From Tsukamurella paurometabola DSM 20162 (GTDB lineage Bacteria > Actinomycetota > Actinomycetes > Mycobacteriales > Mycobacteriaceae), in contig NC_014158.1 of the NCBI RefSeq assembly GCF_000092225.1, forward strand, positions 434,001 to 498,000: a stretch of DNA of 64,000 nt, given 5' to 3'. A program made the position numbers and the translations under genes. This document shows positions 27,913-36,051 of this stretch, in pieces; within the stretch, counting starts at the first letter, position 1; each line of letters begins with the position of its first letter. The notes under the pieces were generated by a model that saw only the letters and a list, made by a program, of their open reading frames with translations, ran no database searches and had not been told where the DNA came from.

Positions 27913-29333
27913 TCCGCGGCGGTGATCAACGCTGCCCCGGTCTCGGCGGGTAGCTGTCCCGCCACGTGATGTGCACCCGCCAGGGTCTCGGAGGCGGCGG
28001 ACGCCTGCCCGGTGTCCATCCCGGCGGGCAGCACCAGGTTCGCGGTGTACGCCCCGGCCAGGATCGAACCCAGCACGGCGGTACCGAGCACCGTGCCCAT
28101 CTCGTACGCGGTCTCGGAGACGGCCGAGGCGGCACCGGCCTTCTCCGCCGGCACGGACGAGACGATCAGGTCGTTCGAAATAGTCTCCGTGGCACCGACA
28201 CCCATGCCGAGTAGTGCGAAGGCGCCGAGGATCACGGTCACCGAATCCGGCGATGCGAACAGAGCGATGAGCACGTAGGCCGCGGCTGCCAGGGTAAGAC
28301 CGCCGGCGACCACCACCGCGGGCGCGACGTGCCGCACGAGTCGCACAACGAGCAGGCCCGCGACCATCGTCGCGAGCATCCCCGGTAGGAGCGCGATCGC
28401 GGCCTGCATCGGGCTCTGGCCGATCACCAGCTGCAGGTGCTGGCTGATGAAGAACATGAAGCCGATCAGTGAGAAGACGGCGAGCAGGTTCACCGCCACC
28501 GAACCGGAGAACTGGCGGTGACGGAACAGGCGCACGTCCAGCATGGGGTCGGGCCGGCGCAGCTGCCGCCGCACGAAGGCGACCGTGGCGATCACGCCGA
28601 TCAGTGCAGGTACCACCGTGTGCATCAGGTCACCGCCCTTGGCCATGCTCTTGACGGCGTACACGATCGGGGTGAGGGCCAGCAGCGAGAGCGCGATGCT
28701 CGTCGGGTCGATCCGGCCGGGCGCGGGGTCGCGCGATTCCGGGATGAACGCCGGGGCGAGCGCCAGCAGCGGGATCAGCACCGGCACGGCGAGCAGGAAC
28801 ACCGATCCCCACCAGAAGTACTCCAGCAGTAAGCCGCCCACGATCGGTCCGAGTGCGGCACCGGCCGCGAAACACGAGGCCCACACCGCGATCGCGAGGC
28901 GGCGCTGATTCGGGTCCGCGAAGATATTGCGCAGCAGTGACAGGGTGGAGGGCATCAGCATCGCGCCGAAGAAGCCGAGGCCGGCGCGCGCGGCGATGAG
29001 CGCCGCCGCGGTGGGTGAGTACGCCGCGACCACCGACATCGCAGCGAAACCGGTGGCGCCGATCAGCAGCAGGCGGCGCCGGCCGAAGCGGTCGCCCAGG
29101 CTGCCCATCGACACCAGCAGCCCGGCGAGCACCAGTGGGTAGACATCGATGATCCACAGCTGTTGCGCGGCGGTGGGGCCGAGCGTCGCCGCGATCGAGG
29201 GGAGTGCGAAACCCAGGACCGTGCCGTCCACGGAGACCAGGAGGACCGGCAGCATGAGCACGGCCAGCGCGCACCAGTCGCGCGCGGTGGCGCGCGGCTG
29301 AGCCCTGGAGGTCGGGGTGGTGAGGGTGGTCAT
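27783..29333 (-). CDS. MFS multidrug exporter, DHA2 (14-helix) type
   Basis: 516 residues from ATG 29333 (an open frame extends upstream past the promoter and is not used). Features of DHA2 drug:proton antiporters: VDGTVLGFALPSI in helix 1, LGDRFGRRRLLL in the 2-3 loop, RAGLGFFGAMLMPSTLSLLR, and the motif-C-like GAALGPIVGGLLLEYFWW. About 14 helices, resembling SmvA/QacA. Divergent from a TetR gene with an operator between them, so drug-inducible export is likely. Confidence 0.9.
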   Translation of the reverse strand: MTTLTTPTSRAQPRATARDWCALAVLMLPVLLVSVDGTVLGFALPSIAATLGPTAAQQLWIIDVYPLVLAGLLVSMGSLGDRFGRRRLLLIGATGFAAMSVVAAYSPTAAALIAARAGLGFFGAMLMPSTLSLLRNIFADPNQRRLAIAVWASCFAAGAALGPIVGGLLLEYFWWGSVFLLAVPVLIPLLALAPAFIPESRDPAPGRIDPTSIALSLLALTPIVYAVKSMAKGGDLMHTVVPALIGVIATVAFVRRQLRRPDPMLDVRLFRHRQFSGSVAVNLLAVFSLIGFMFFISQHLQLVIGQSPMQAAIALLPGMLATMVAGLLVVRLVRHVAPAVVVAGGLTLAAAAYVLIALFASPDSVTVILGAFALLGMGVGATETISNDLIVSSVPAEKAGAASAVSETAYEMGTVLGTAVLGSILAGAYTANLVLPAGMDTGQASAASETLAGAHHVAGQLPAETGAALITAADQAFETGVVITSSIGAVLMLVAAAIAWYTLRAPSESTARTVAQ

Positions 29334-29377
29334 GTCGCACTTCCGTCGTTCGGGTCGGTTTGTCAGCACCGTTACTG

Positions 29378-29393
29378 TACCAACCAGACGGTA
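29378..29393. promoter_or_regulatory. TetR operator between MFS exporter and its regulator
   Basis: TACCAACCAGACGGTA is a 16-bp imperfect inverted repeat with TACC/GGTA ends, centred in the 75-bp divergent gap. It probably binds the TetR protein encoded at 29409 and represses both directions. Confidence 0.6.
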
Positions 29394-29408
29394 TAGAAAC
29401 CAGGTGCG

Positions 29409-29975
29409 GTGACCACGGTTACCATTCGTGCTGTGCCGCCCCCTCCCGCCGCCCGCGCCAAACTGCTCGATGCCTATGTGCGCATCCTGATCGAACAGGG
29501 CGAACGTGCCGCGACCCTCGAGGCCGTGGCCGCCGAGGCCGGCGTCAGTAAGGGCGGTCTGCTGTACCACTTCGGTTCTAAGGACGCCCTGGTCGAGGGA
29601 CTGATCGGCCGGCTGAACGAGCTGGTCGAACAGGACGTCGAGCTGATGCGCGCAGCTCCCGAGGGCGCCGTGGACTACTACGTCCGCACCTCGAACTACG
29701 CCGATACGCCGCTCGATCGGACCATCGTCGCCGTGCTGCGGCTGAGCCAGGTGGCCAACACTCGTGCCCAGGAGGCGATCCAGGCCATGCAGCAGCGCTG
29801 GCTGGAGACGCTCGTCGAGCAGGTGCCCGACGAGGCCGCCGCGCGCGCGGTAATCCTCATGGGCGACGGGCTGTACTACAACGCCGCCCTCAGCGGCGGC
29901 CGGCATGTGGCCACCGACGAACAGATCGAGGAGCTGCTTGCGCTGGTGCGGCACATGCTCGACGCCCCGCGGTAA
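29409..29975 (+). CDS. TetR-family regulator of the MFS exporter
   Basis: 188 residues from GTG 29409. The N-terminal helix-turn-helix reads LEAVAAEAGVSKGGLLYHFG, typical of the TetR/AcrR group with a GLLYHF recognition helix, followed by FGSKDALVEGLIGRL. The C-terminal helical domain ends in a DGLYYNAALSGG segment seen in drug-sensing members. Divergently paired with a DHA2 exporter and an inverted-repeat operator. Ligand unknown. Confidence 0.9.
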   Translation: MTTVTIRAVPPPPAARAKLLDAYVRILIEQGERAATLEAVAAEAGVSKGGLLYHFGSKDALVEGLIGRLNELVEQDVELMRAAPEGAVDYYVRTSNYADTPLDRTIVAVLRLSQVANTRAQEAIQAMQQRWLETLVEQVPDEAAARAVILMGDGLYYNAALSGGRHVATDEQIEELLALVRHMLDAPR

Positions 29976-30122
29976 CTCCTTCGGTTCCCGCGCTGTGTAG
30001 TGATGGGCGGCATCTGAATCGCTAGCGGCGATTCGAGTCGCCCGCACCGCGCCGACCTGGATAGGACGCTCTCGTGCTGAATCTTCTGTTCGAGTGCACG
30101 AGCCGCCTTCGCCGGGCGCACT

Positions 30123-30338
30123 TCAGGGCGAGTGAGGGGGCTTGCGCTGCTGCGGGTCCATCCTCGCGAGCGCGCGGCGTCGCGCGGCTTCGACTTCCTG
30201 CTCGACGGTGCTCTCCCCCGTTGCGATCCGGCGCACCATTGCTTCGGCAGTGTCGGTCAGCGGCATGCCGGCCATGAGATGACCGGCCTCCATGCCTGCC
30301 AGGGCCTGGTCGACGCCGCGTGCTTCAACGGTGGTCAT
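30123..30338 (-). CDS. VbhA-like antitoxin candidate without a visible toxin
   Basis: 71 residues from ATG 30338. The central part MVRRIATGESTVEQEVEAA resembles the VbhA/Fic-antitoxin fold, where a helix is followed by a G-E-x-T turn and another helix. The inhibitory S/T-x3-E-G/N motif of class I Fic antitoxins would align with GHLMAG, so its key Ser and Glu are missing. No Fic, Doc or other toxin gene is near. The start overlaps by 14 bp a tiny membrane ORF upstream. Family placement is tentative. Confidence 0.45.
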   Translation of the reverse strand: MTTVEARGVDQALAGMEAGHLMAGMPLTDTAEAMVRRIATGESTVEQEVEAARRRALARMDPQQRKPPHSP

Positions 30339-30444
30339 AGTCTGTCGACTGTACCTGATTACCTGCGGATAGTCGGCGTGGCAGGTAGTTCGCGACAACT
30401 GCGGCGAGCGCGATAGCGACGAACAGCGACATAATGACAACCAC
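30325..30444 (-). CDS. Possible 39-residue single-span membrane peptide
   Basis: From GTG 30444 the frame encodes one hydrophobic helix (VVVIMSLFVAIALAAVVANY) followed by a basic, polar tail. It overlaps the VbhA-like start by 14 bp, consistent with an operon. The frame extends upstream to an ATG at 30666 (113 residues), but that part is Arg/Pro-rich and looks noncoding. No family recognised; small membrane peptide next to an antitoxin-like gene is only suggestive. Confidence 0.3.
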   Translation of the reverse strand: MVVIMSLFVAIALAAVVANYLPRRLSAGNQVQSTDYDHR

Positions 30445-30488
30445 CCACGTCGGGACACCCCGGCCCGCGCCTAGTTCCGATAACGACG

Positions 30489-30911
30489 TTGACGTTCGAA
30501 CTGGACGGCGGGAATATGTGGCCGTGGGTTCGGGACTGGGAGAAGGTCGCTGAGGACGTCGCAACGCTGGCTCGGCATCGAGGATGCGATGCCCTCCCCT
30601 CGGCCTGCCCGACCTCGACGCGATACTCCTCGCAGGCGGGTCACCGACCACGCGAACCGTCGTCACCCGAAGGTCAGTACGTCGTCGGGCCTGCCGACCG
30701 TGCGCAAGTCCTAGAGAAGCTCATGCGCCACGTCGAACGATCTGAGGCGGAGCAACCGTGGTGGGCAGGAGACGGACTGACTCCCGTACCAACCGCGCCC
30801 GTGCGCATGCTCTTCAAACGGTGGGATCGTGACGGCCCTGCACGCTCCGCAGTGGAGCTAGAAGATCCCAAACCGTCGCCGGCGACGCGGCGGCGCTTGC
30901 TTGGCTCCTGA
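30489..30911 (+). CDS. Hypothetical protein, doubtful
   Basis: 140 codons from TTG 30489, or 131 from ATG 30516. The N-terminal part (MWPWVRDWEKVAEDVATLAR) and the middle (RAQVLEKLMRHVERSEAEQP) read like real helices, but the segment between is Ser/Pro/Arg-rich. No family recognised. It overlaps the convergent hypothetical gene by 54 bp. It may be genuine or a remnant. Confidence 0.3.
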   Translation: MTFELDGGNMWPWVRDWEKVAEDVATLARHRGCDALPSACPTSTRYSSQAGHRPREPSSPEGQYVVGPADRAQVLEKLMRHVERSEAEQPWWAGDGLTPVPTAPVRMLFKRWDRDGPARSAVELEDPKPSPATRRRLLGS

Positions 30912-31343
30912 CGCTTCTGGCCTGGTGGCACGCAGCTGCTTCGCTCCGGGGATCGGGATACTCGCCAACTCGGCCTCGATCGCTGCAACCCGATCCTGCG
31001 CCCGCTGCTCTGCTGCCGCCTCCCTGCGCACTCCGGGAAGCACTTCCGCCTGGTAGCGCTCGTTCGTTGCCTCTACCACACGATCGAACCGCGCGATGTC
31101 GGGCGACATGTGCTCACGGTCGGTATCGAGGTGGTACCCGACCTTGTCCTCCCATTCAGCGAATCGCCTAATCGCAAGCTGATGCCGCTTGCTCTCTTCG
31201 TAGAAGATGCTCGACCACCCGCCGTCGGGCAAGGGCTTCAACATCACCAGCACCTTCACGTTGGATGAGGTAATCGCCGGGCCGCCTTGTTCCGGTGTCA
31301 CCCGCTCTTGCTCGGATCGCTGTATCGGCTGCCATTGCGTCAC
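30858..31343 (-). CDS. Hypothetical protein with coiled-coil C-terminal region
   Basis: 161 residues from GTG 31343, with GGAGGA 7 nt upstream, a strong ribosome-binding site for this region. An N-terminal Gln/Glu-rich stretch is followed by a folded-looking section (VKVLVMLKPLPDGGWSSIFY), a long helix (EVLPGVRREAAAEQRAQDRV) and a basic tail ending RRRRRFGIF. No domain recognised. Codon choice is less GC-biased than flanking genes. Confidence 0.6.
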   Translation of the reverse strand: MTQWQPIQRSEQERVTPEQGGPAITSSNVKVLVMLKPLPDGGWSSIFYEESKRHQLAIRRFAEWEDKVGYHLDTDREHMSPDIARFDRVVEATNERYQAEVLPGVRREAAAEQRAQDRVAAIEAELASIPIPGAKQLRATRPEASGAKQAPPRRRRRFGIF

Positions 31344-31540
31344 GTGTGATTCCTCCCTCGGCCCCTGATTGTCCCAGAAACGAACGGTTCAGGGGCACGT
31401 CTTGGCTTAGACCTTCTGCGAGATACAGAGACCTCTCAACAGCGAGGCCGTGACTAGCGCCGTCCCGAAAAGACACGTTCTGGACGCCTGCTGGCAGGCC
31501 CGCTCCCGCTCCGTCGGCGGGGAGCGCGCGCGGGCCTCTG

Positions 31541-32092
31541 CTAGCTGGGAGAGCGGAGAGAGTCGGCCCCAAGTTGCCCCTCGCGCTCCTGAGAGCCGAG
31601 CTTCCACGTGGAAGGCCATTGCCCGTCGAGCTCGATGTCCGTCAACTCGATCTTGGACTTGATCCCGCTCGCCTCAAACTCGGTAGCCCATCGCACCGGA
31701 ACTCTAATGCCGGGATCGATCGCTATCTCCGTACGGGCGTGAGAGCTGGTCTTATGTACGGCGCGAACGAGCAGCTCGCCGTCCTGCACCGCAGCACTCG
31801 CAATCCTCCACTGGTCCGCTCCGCGCCCCCAGATGTCGAGCTGGGTTGGGCTGAGTAGGCGTACGGCAGGAGGCGGCGGGTTGTCGGTCGGAAGGGACTT
31901 GTCGTCGCAGTGAATCAGCTCGTAGCCGGTACTCGGAGAGTACCGAATTTCAGCCTGAACCGGAGACGAGATATCGACGAGAGAGAAAGCCTGCGCGGCC
32001 CGATCTAGCGTGAGCTTTCGCTCCTTCACTGACTTCGGGTCGCCGTGAAACTGTCCTCTCGGCCAACGCTTATCGAGAACGGTGCATGTCAC
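31541..32092 (-). CDS. Hypothetical protein of the accessory islet
   Basis: 183 residues from ATG 32092. The sequence alternates short beta-type stretches (FSLVDISSPVQAEIRYSP, GYELIHCDDKSLP, VRLLSPTQLDIWGRG, ELLVRAVHKTSSHARTEI, IELTDIELDGQW), suggesting a beta-sandwich or barrel. No signal peptide, no membrane segment, no family recognised. Codon use is less GC-biased than neighbours. No Shine-Dalgarno is obvious. Confidence 0.55.
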   Translation of the reverse strand: MTCTVLDKRWPRGQFHGDPKSVKERKLTLDRAAQAFSLVDISSPVQAEIRYSPSTGYELIHCDDKSLPTDNPPPPAVRLLSPTQLDIWGRGADQWRIASAAVQDGELLVRAVHKTSSHARTEIAIDPGIRVPVRWATEFEASGIKSKIELTDIELDGQWPSTWKLGSQEREGQLGADSLRSPS

Positions 32093-32285
32093 CCTTGGGG
32101 AATTCTCGACGTCGCGAGAATCGTCGTTCTCGTGTGACCGATTGACCTCTGGGTCGTCCTACCGCCCCTCTTTTAGCTCCACCGAGAGCGCTCCGTCGCC
32201 CGCCGCGGCGTGAAGATGATCGACGATATCCGTCCGCTTCTGGAAGCTCACTACCTAGGTGGTGGGGGCAGCTAACCTCGCAGGT

Positions 32286-32750
32286 ATGGCCCCAGAACCG
32301 ACCGACCCGAAGCGCGGAGCGCTGCCGTATCGATCAGTCAAACCGCGCCCTGGTGAGCTGCCGGATATTCCCGGCGCGGCCACTGAGTCCTCTCGGTTGT
32401 TCGTACCCGTGCTGTACAGCGATACTGAGACGCTTGGGAGAGAGCAGCCACCTCTACTTCGTTGTCCAACATGCGGTTTCTCGTTCGTCACGGTCTGGGG
32501 CGTCCGCACCGTTGAGAGGGACAACTACATGCTCGTGGCGACCGAGCCAGTCGAAGGCTGGGGCAGCGGGCCATCGGAGGCGGGGGAGTCGGTGCCGCCC
32601 ATTGAGGGCATACGGCATAACTCGCTCGTGTTCGAGATTCAGTGCGACCTCGGGCACGTGGGTGTCGTGGAGTTCGGGCTTCACAAAGGGCAGACCCACG
32701 TTCGTGTGACCCGCGTCGACGTAGACACGGACGAAGACCTGGACGACTAG
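32286..32750 (+). CDS. Hypothetical protein with zinc-ribbon-like Cys/His motif
   Basis: 154 residues from ATG 32286 (a GTG at 32259 would add nine residues). After a proline-rich N-terminus, LLRCPTCGFSFVTVWG gives a CPxCG knuckle, and VFEIQCDLGHVGVVEFG supplies a second Cys and His about 65 residues later, so a single zinc site of C-C-C-H type is plausible. The C-terminus is very acidic (VDVDTDEDLDD). No family name can be given. Last gene of the accessory islet. Confidence 0.55.
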   Translation: MAPEPTDPKRGALPYRSVKPRPGELPDIPGAATESSRLFVPVLYSDTETLGREQPPLLRCPTCGFSFVTVWGVRTVERDNYMLVATEPVEGWGSGPSEAGESVPPIEGIRHNSLVFEIQCDLGHVGVVEFGLHKGQTHVRVTRVDVDTDEDLDD

Positions 32751-32941
32751 TGTTCGCGCCGAAACCGGTCCAGTGCTGTTACAGCCCAACCGAAGCGCGA
32801 AGCGAGGTCGGCCGCACGTGCGGTGAGACGCCGTCGCCTCCGCACCTGGGACCTGCTGGGCGCCTTGACCGCCGCCGGCGCTAATTGAGTGAAGTTCAGT
32901 ACGGTCTTTACCGTGCCCTGACCGGCAGGTAGTTTGATGGC

Positions 32942-33712
32942 ATGCCATCGATCTTCATCTCCGGCGGTGCTTCCGGCATCGGCCGTGCCACTGCCCTGCG
33001 TTTCCTGTCCGAGGGATGGACCGTGGGCGTGTACGACGTCAATCAGGCCGCGCTCGACGAGCTCACGGCAGAGCATCCGCAGATCGTCACCGGCATCCTC
33101 GATGTGCGCGACTTCGGGCAGTGGGAGGCCGCGCTCGCCGATTTCGCCACGCACACCGGCGGCACCCTCACAGTGCTCGACAACAATGCGGGGGTGCTGT
33201 TCAGCGGAGACCTCGATGAGGTCACACCCGAGCAGATCAAGCTGCAGATCGACATCGACGCGTTGGGCGTCACGTACGGCGCCAAGGCCGCGCTGCCCTA
33301 CCTCACGGGGGTCGAGGGTGCGCATCTGGTGAACATCAGCTCCGCCTCGGCCATCTACGGCCAGCCGGGTATCGCCACCTACAGCGCCGCGAAGTTCTAC
33401 GTCTCCGGTTTCACCGAGGCGCTCGAACTCGAATGGGAGAAGCACGGCATCCGGGTCGTCGCGATCTGGCCGCTCTGGGCCAAGACCGCGCTCGCCGAGA
33501 CCGATGCGAAGAGCACTCGCACCCTCGGCGTGAACATCACGCCCGAGGAGGTGGCCGAGCAGGTGTGGAACTCTGTACACCCTGGTGTGCAGGTGCCCTT
33601 CCTGCCGCGCGTGCACTATTCCGTCGGAACTCTCACCACCCTGCTGTCCAATTCGAGTAAATTCGCACCGCGGTCCGTGGTGCGCCTGATCAACCGGTTC
33701 ACCAGCCAGTAG
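32942..33712 (+). CDS. Short-chain dehydrogenase/reductase
   Basis: 256 residues, classical SDR. Nucleotide loop SGGASGIGRA (G8 to G14), NNAG, a serine in NISSASAIYG and Y147-x3-K151 in TYSAAKF form the active site. The C-terminal region (WPLWAKTALAE) covers the substrate pocket; substrate unknown. Leaderless start: TAGTTT at 32930-32935, 6 nt before ATG. Followed on the same strand after 59 bp by an acyl-CoA ligase, so a lipid or alcohol substrate is plausible. Confidence 0.9.
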   Translation: MPSIFISGGASGIGRATALRFLSEGWTVGVYDVNQAALDELTAEHPQIVTGILDVRDFGQWEAALADFATHTGGTLTVLDNNAGVLFSGDLDEVTPEQIKLQIDIDALGVTYGAKAALPYLTGVEGAHLVNISSASAIYGQPGIATYSAAKFYVSGFTEALELEWEKHGIRVVAIWPLWAKTALAETDAKSTRTLGVNITPEEVAEQVWNSVHPGVQVPFLPRVHYSVGTLTTLLSNSSKFAPRSVVRLINRFTSQ

Positions 33713-33771
33713 CGACCGGCCGGTTCGCATTAGATTTCGCAGAGTTCTTCCGAGAAGGAGTCCACCCCACC

Positions 33772-35415
33772 GTGATTGCGACCACGATGCAGGACGGTGA
33801 GCTGAGCATCGCTCGGCTCGTCGAGTACAGCCGCCGCGTCTTCCCCGAGGCCAGGATCACCACGTGGACCGGCACCGAGCTTCGCGACGCCTCGTTCGCC
33901 GAGATCGGTGACAGGGCGGCCCAGCTGGCGCACGCGCTCACCAAGCTGGGCGTGCAGCGCGGCGACCGCGTGGCCACGTTCATGTGGAACAACAATGAGC
34001 ACCAGGTCGCGTACGCGGGCGTACCCGCGATGGGCGCGGTGTTGCACACGCTGAACCTGCGCCTCTCGCCCGAGCAGGCCGTCTTCATCATCAAGCAGGC
34101 CGACGACAAGGTGATCCTGGTGGATGCCTCCGTCGCTCCGTTGCTCTCGAAGTACATCGCCGCCACCCCGAACGTGCAGCACGTGATCGTGACGAACGGC
34201 CCGAAGGAGGCGCTGGAGGCGCCCGAGGGCATCACCGTGCACAGCCTGGACGAGCTGCTGGACGGCGAGCCGACCACGTTCGACTGGCCCGAGATCGATG
34301 AGCGCGACCCCGCGGTCATGTGTTACACCTCGGGCACCACGGGCGACCCCAAGGGCGTGGTCTACAGCCACCGCAGCATCTGGCTGCATTCGATGCAGGT
34401 CAACTCCAGCTCGGGCATGTCCCTGGGCAACGCGGACTCGGTGCTCGCCATCGTCCCGATGTTCCACGTGATGTCGTGGGGCCTGCCGTACGCCGCGATG
34501 ATGGGCGGCATCACCCTGGTGATGCCCGACCGCTTCCTGCAGCCCGAGCCGCTGCTGCAGATCATGGCCGCCGCGAAGCCCACCTTCGCCGCGGCCGTGC
34601 CCACCATCTGGCAGGGCGTGGCCGCGCAGCTCGCCGTGACGCCCCAGGACATCTCGCACCTGCGCGAGGTGGTTGTGGGCGGTGCCGCCGTGCCGCCGTC
34701 GATGATCCGGGCCTTCGATAAGCTGGGCACCCGGATCGTGCATGCCTGGGGTATGACCGAGACATCGCCGCTGGGCTCGGTCTCGCGTCCGCCGTTCGGC
34801 ATCGAGGATGACGACAGGGAGTTCGCCTACCGGGTGACGCAGGGCCGCTTCCCGGCCTCGGTGCAGGCCCGGCTGATCGACGACGAGGGCAATGAGCAGC
34901 CCTGGGACGGCGAGTCCTCCGGCGAGCTCGAGGCGCGCGGTCCCTGGATCACCGGCGCCTACTATTCCCCCGAGGGAAATGTGGTGGACGAGTCCAAGTT
35001 CCACGACGGTTGGTTGCGGACCGGTGACGTCGCAAGCATCAGCCCCGACGGCTTCATGACCATCCGTGATCGCACCAAGGACATGATCAAGACCGGTGGC
35101 GAGTGGATCAGCTCCGTCGAGCTGGAGAACACCGTGATGAGCAACCCGACGATCGCCGAGGCCGCCGTCGTGGGCGTGCCCGACGAGAAGTGGGACGAGC
35201 GTCCGTTCGTGCTCGCCGTGGTCAAAGACCCGGCCGACGCCGACATCGAGAAGCAGCGTGCGTACCTCACGGACCTGTTGCCCAAGTGGCAGATCCCGGA
35301 GCGCTGGGCATTCGTGACCGAGGTGCCGAAAACCTCGGTCGGCAAGTTCGACAAGAAGGTCATCCGCGCCGAATACGCCGACGGCACCTACCCGGTGGTC
35401 GACGCGCGCGCCTGA
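33772..35415 (+). CDS. Fatty-acid--CoA ligase (FadD / AMP-binding)
   Basis: 547 residues from GTG 33772, with AAGGAG upstream. Adenylate-forming motifs: MCYTSGTTGDPKGVVYSHRS (from residue 183), AWGMTETSPLG, GWLRTGDVASISPDG (near 410), and the C-terminal lysine in KTSVGKFDKK (about 524). It activates a fatty acid as acyl-AMP and then acyl-CoA; the sequence resembles medium-chain AlkK-type ligases. Probably co-transcribed with the preceding SDR. A strong terminator follows. Confidence 0.93.
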   Translation: MIATTMQDGELSIARLVEYSRRVFPEARITTWTGTELRDASFAEIGDRAAQLAHALTKLGVQRGDRVATFMWNNNEHQVAYAGVPAMGAVLHTLNLRLSPEQAVFIIKQADDKVILVDASVAPLLSKYIAATPNVQHVIVTNGPKEALEAPEGITVHSLDELLDGEPTTFDWPEIDERDPAVMCYTSGTTGDPKGVVYSHRSIWLHSMQVNSSSGMSLGNADSVLAIVPMFHVMSWGLPYAAMMGGITLVMPDRFLQPEPLLQIMAAAKPTFAAAVPTIWQGVAAQLAVTPQDISHLREVVVGGAAVPPSMIRAFDKLGTRIVHAWGMTETSPLGSVSRPPFGIEDDDREFAYRVTQGRFPASVQARLIDDEGNEQPWDGESSGELEARGPWITGAYYSPEGNVVDESKFHDGWLRTGDVASISPDGFMTIRDRTKDMIKTGGEWISSVELENTVMSNPTIAEAAVVGVPDEKWDERPFVLAVVKDPADADIEKQRAYLTDLLPKWQIPERWAFVTEVPKTSVGKFDKKVIRAEYADGTYPVVDARA

Positions 35416-35425
35416 GCGTGCCCGA

Positions 35426-35461
35426 AAGGGCCGCGGCGGTCGCCTGACCGTCGCGGCCCTT
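35426..35461 (+). terminator. Terminator after the acyl-CoA ligase
   Basis: 16-bp arms with one mismatch (AAGGGCCGCGGCGGTC at 35426-35441, complement at 35446-35461) and a 4-nt loop, followed by TCTGTATT. Ten nt past the stop codon. Confidence 0.85.
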
Positions 35462-35525
35462 CTGTATTAGGAGTGGGATCGTTACCCGGGGGCCCGGCCG
35501 ACGGCGAGCCGCTCGTCGCCTGACG

Positions 35526-36026
35526 TCAGTCGAGACCCTCGGGACCGAAAGTGAGCTCGGGCGTGATCACCCGGGCGAACTCGGCATCGGCGAGGAAGCT
35601 CAGATCCGTGATGCCCGCGACCGCGGCGAACAAGGCGAAATATCGGTCCTCGGAATGCTTCTCGGCCAGCACGGCGGGCAATGACTCCTCCGCGAGCGGA
35701 GGGCCGACCTGATCGGAGAACCCATCGTCCGTCTCGCCGACCCGGCGCACCAACGCCCCGTCGCGGTAGACCTCGATGCCGTAGGCACCTCCGGTGCTTC
35801 CGATCATCACGCTGGTCACCGGCACGCCGGTGTGCGCCGCGAATCGTTCGACCGCGTGCGGGTCGAGGATATCGCCGCTCGCGACCACCGTCCCCCCGTC
35901 GACGGCGCGCGCCCAGGCGTCGTCGTCGCCCGCGGGATCGGTCCGCCGGTCGGCACCCAAGATGAGTGATCCGCCGGCGTCCGGACCCGGTGCCGCGATG
36001 TGCAGTATCGATACGTTCCAACCCAT
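35526..36026 (-). CDS. Hypothetical cytoplasmic protein downstream of glutaminase
   Basis: 166 residues, acidic, no signal or membrane segment. It begins MGWNVSILHIAAPG and contains a repeated-looking alpha/beta pattern (RYFALFAAVAGITDLSFLAD). No family recognised. It lies 25 bp after the glutaminase stop on the same strand, so probably the second gene of that operon. Confidence 0.7.
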   Translation of the reverse strand: MGWNVSILHIAAPGPDAGGSLILGADRRTDPAGDDDAWARAVDGGTVVASGDILDPHAVERFAAHTGVPVTSVMIGSTGGAYGIEVYRDGALVRRVGETDDGFSDQVGPPLAEESLPAVLAEKHSEDRYFALFAAVAGITDLSFLADAEFARVITPELTFGPEGLD

Positions 36027-36051
36027 GTCGTTCCCCCTGGCGATCGGTTGG

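Larger units (their letters stand above)
29976..32941. other. Accessory islet of small unrecognised genes
   Basis: Between two housekeeping-type genes lies about 3 kb with smaller, poorly packed ORFs on both strands, more A/T-ending codons than the flanks, and no family I can name except a VbhA-like small protein. I see no integrase, transposase, tRNA or flanking direct repeat, so its origin by transfer is inference. The stretches 31344-31540 and 32751-32941 hold no gene I can support. Confidence 0.45.

Noticed and set aside
31168-31572. 134-codon minus-strand frame in the islet
   Set aside because: It overlaps the better supported gene at 30858-31343 in another frame and has no ribosome-binding site.
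32271-32285. GCTAACCTCGCAGG resembling the 3' end of a ydaO riboswitch
   Set aside because: Only this short piece matches; none of the upstream paired elements of the riboswitch is present, and the downstream gene is not a typical target.
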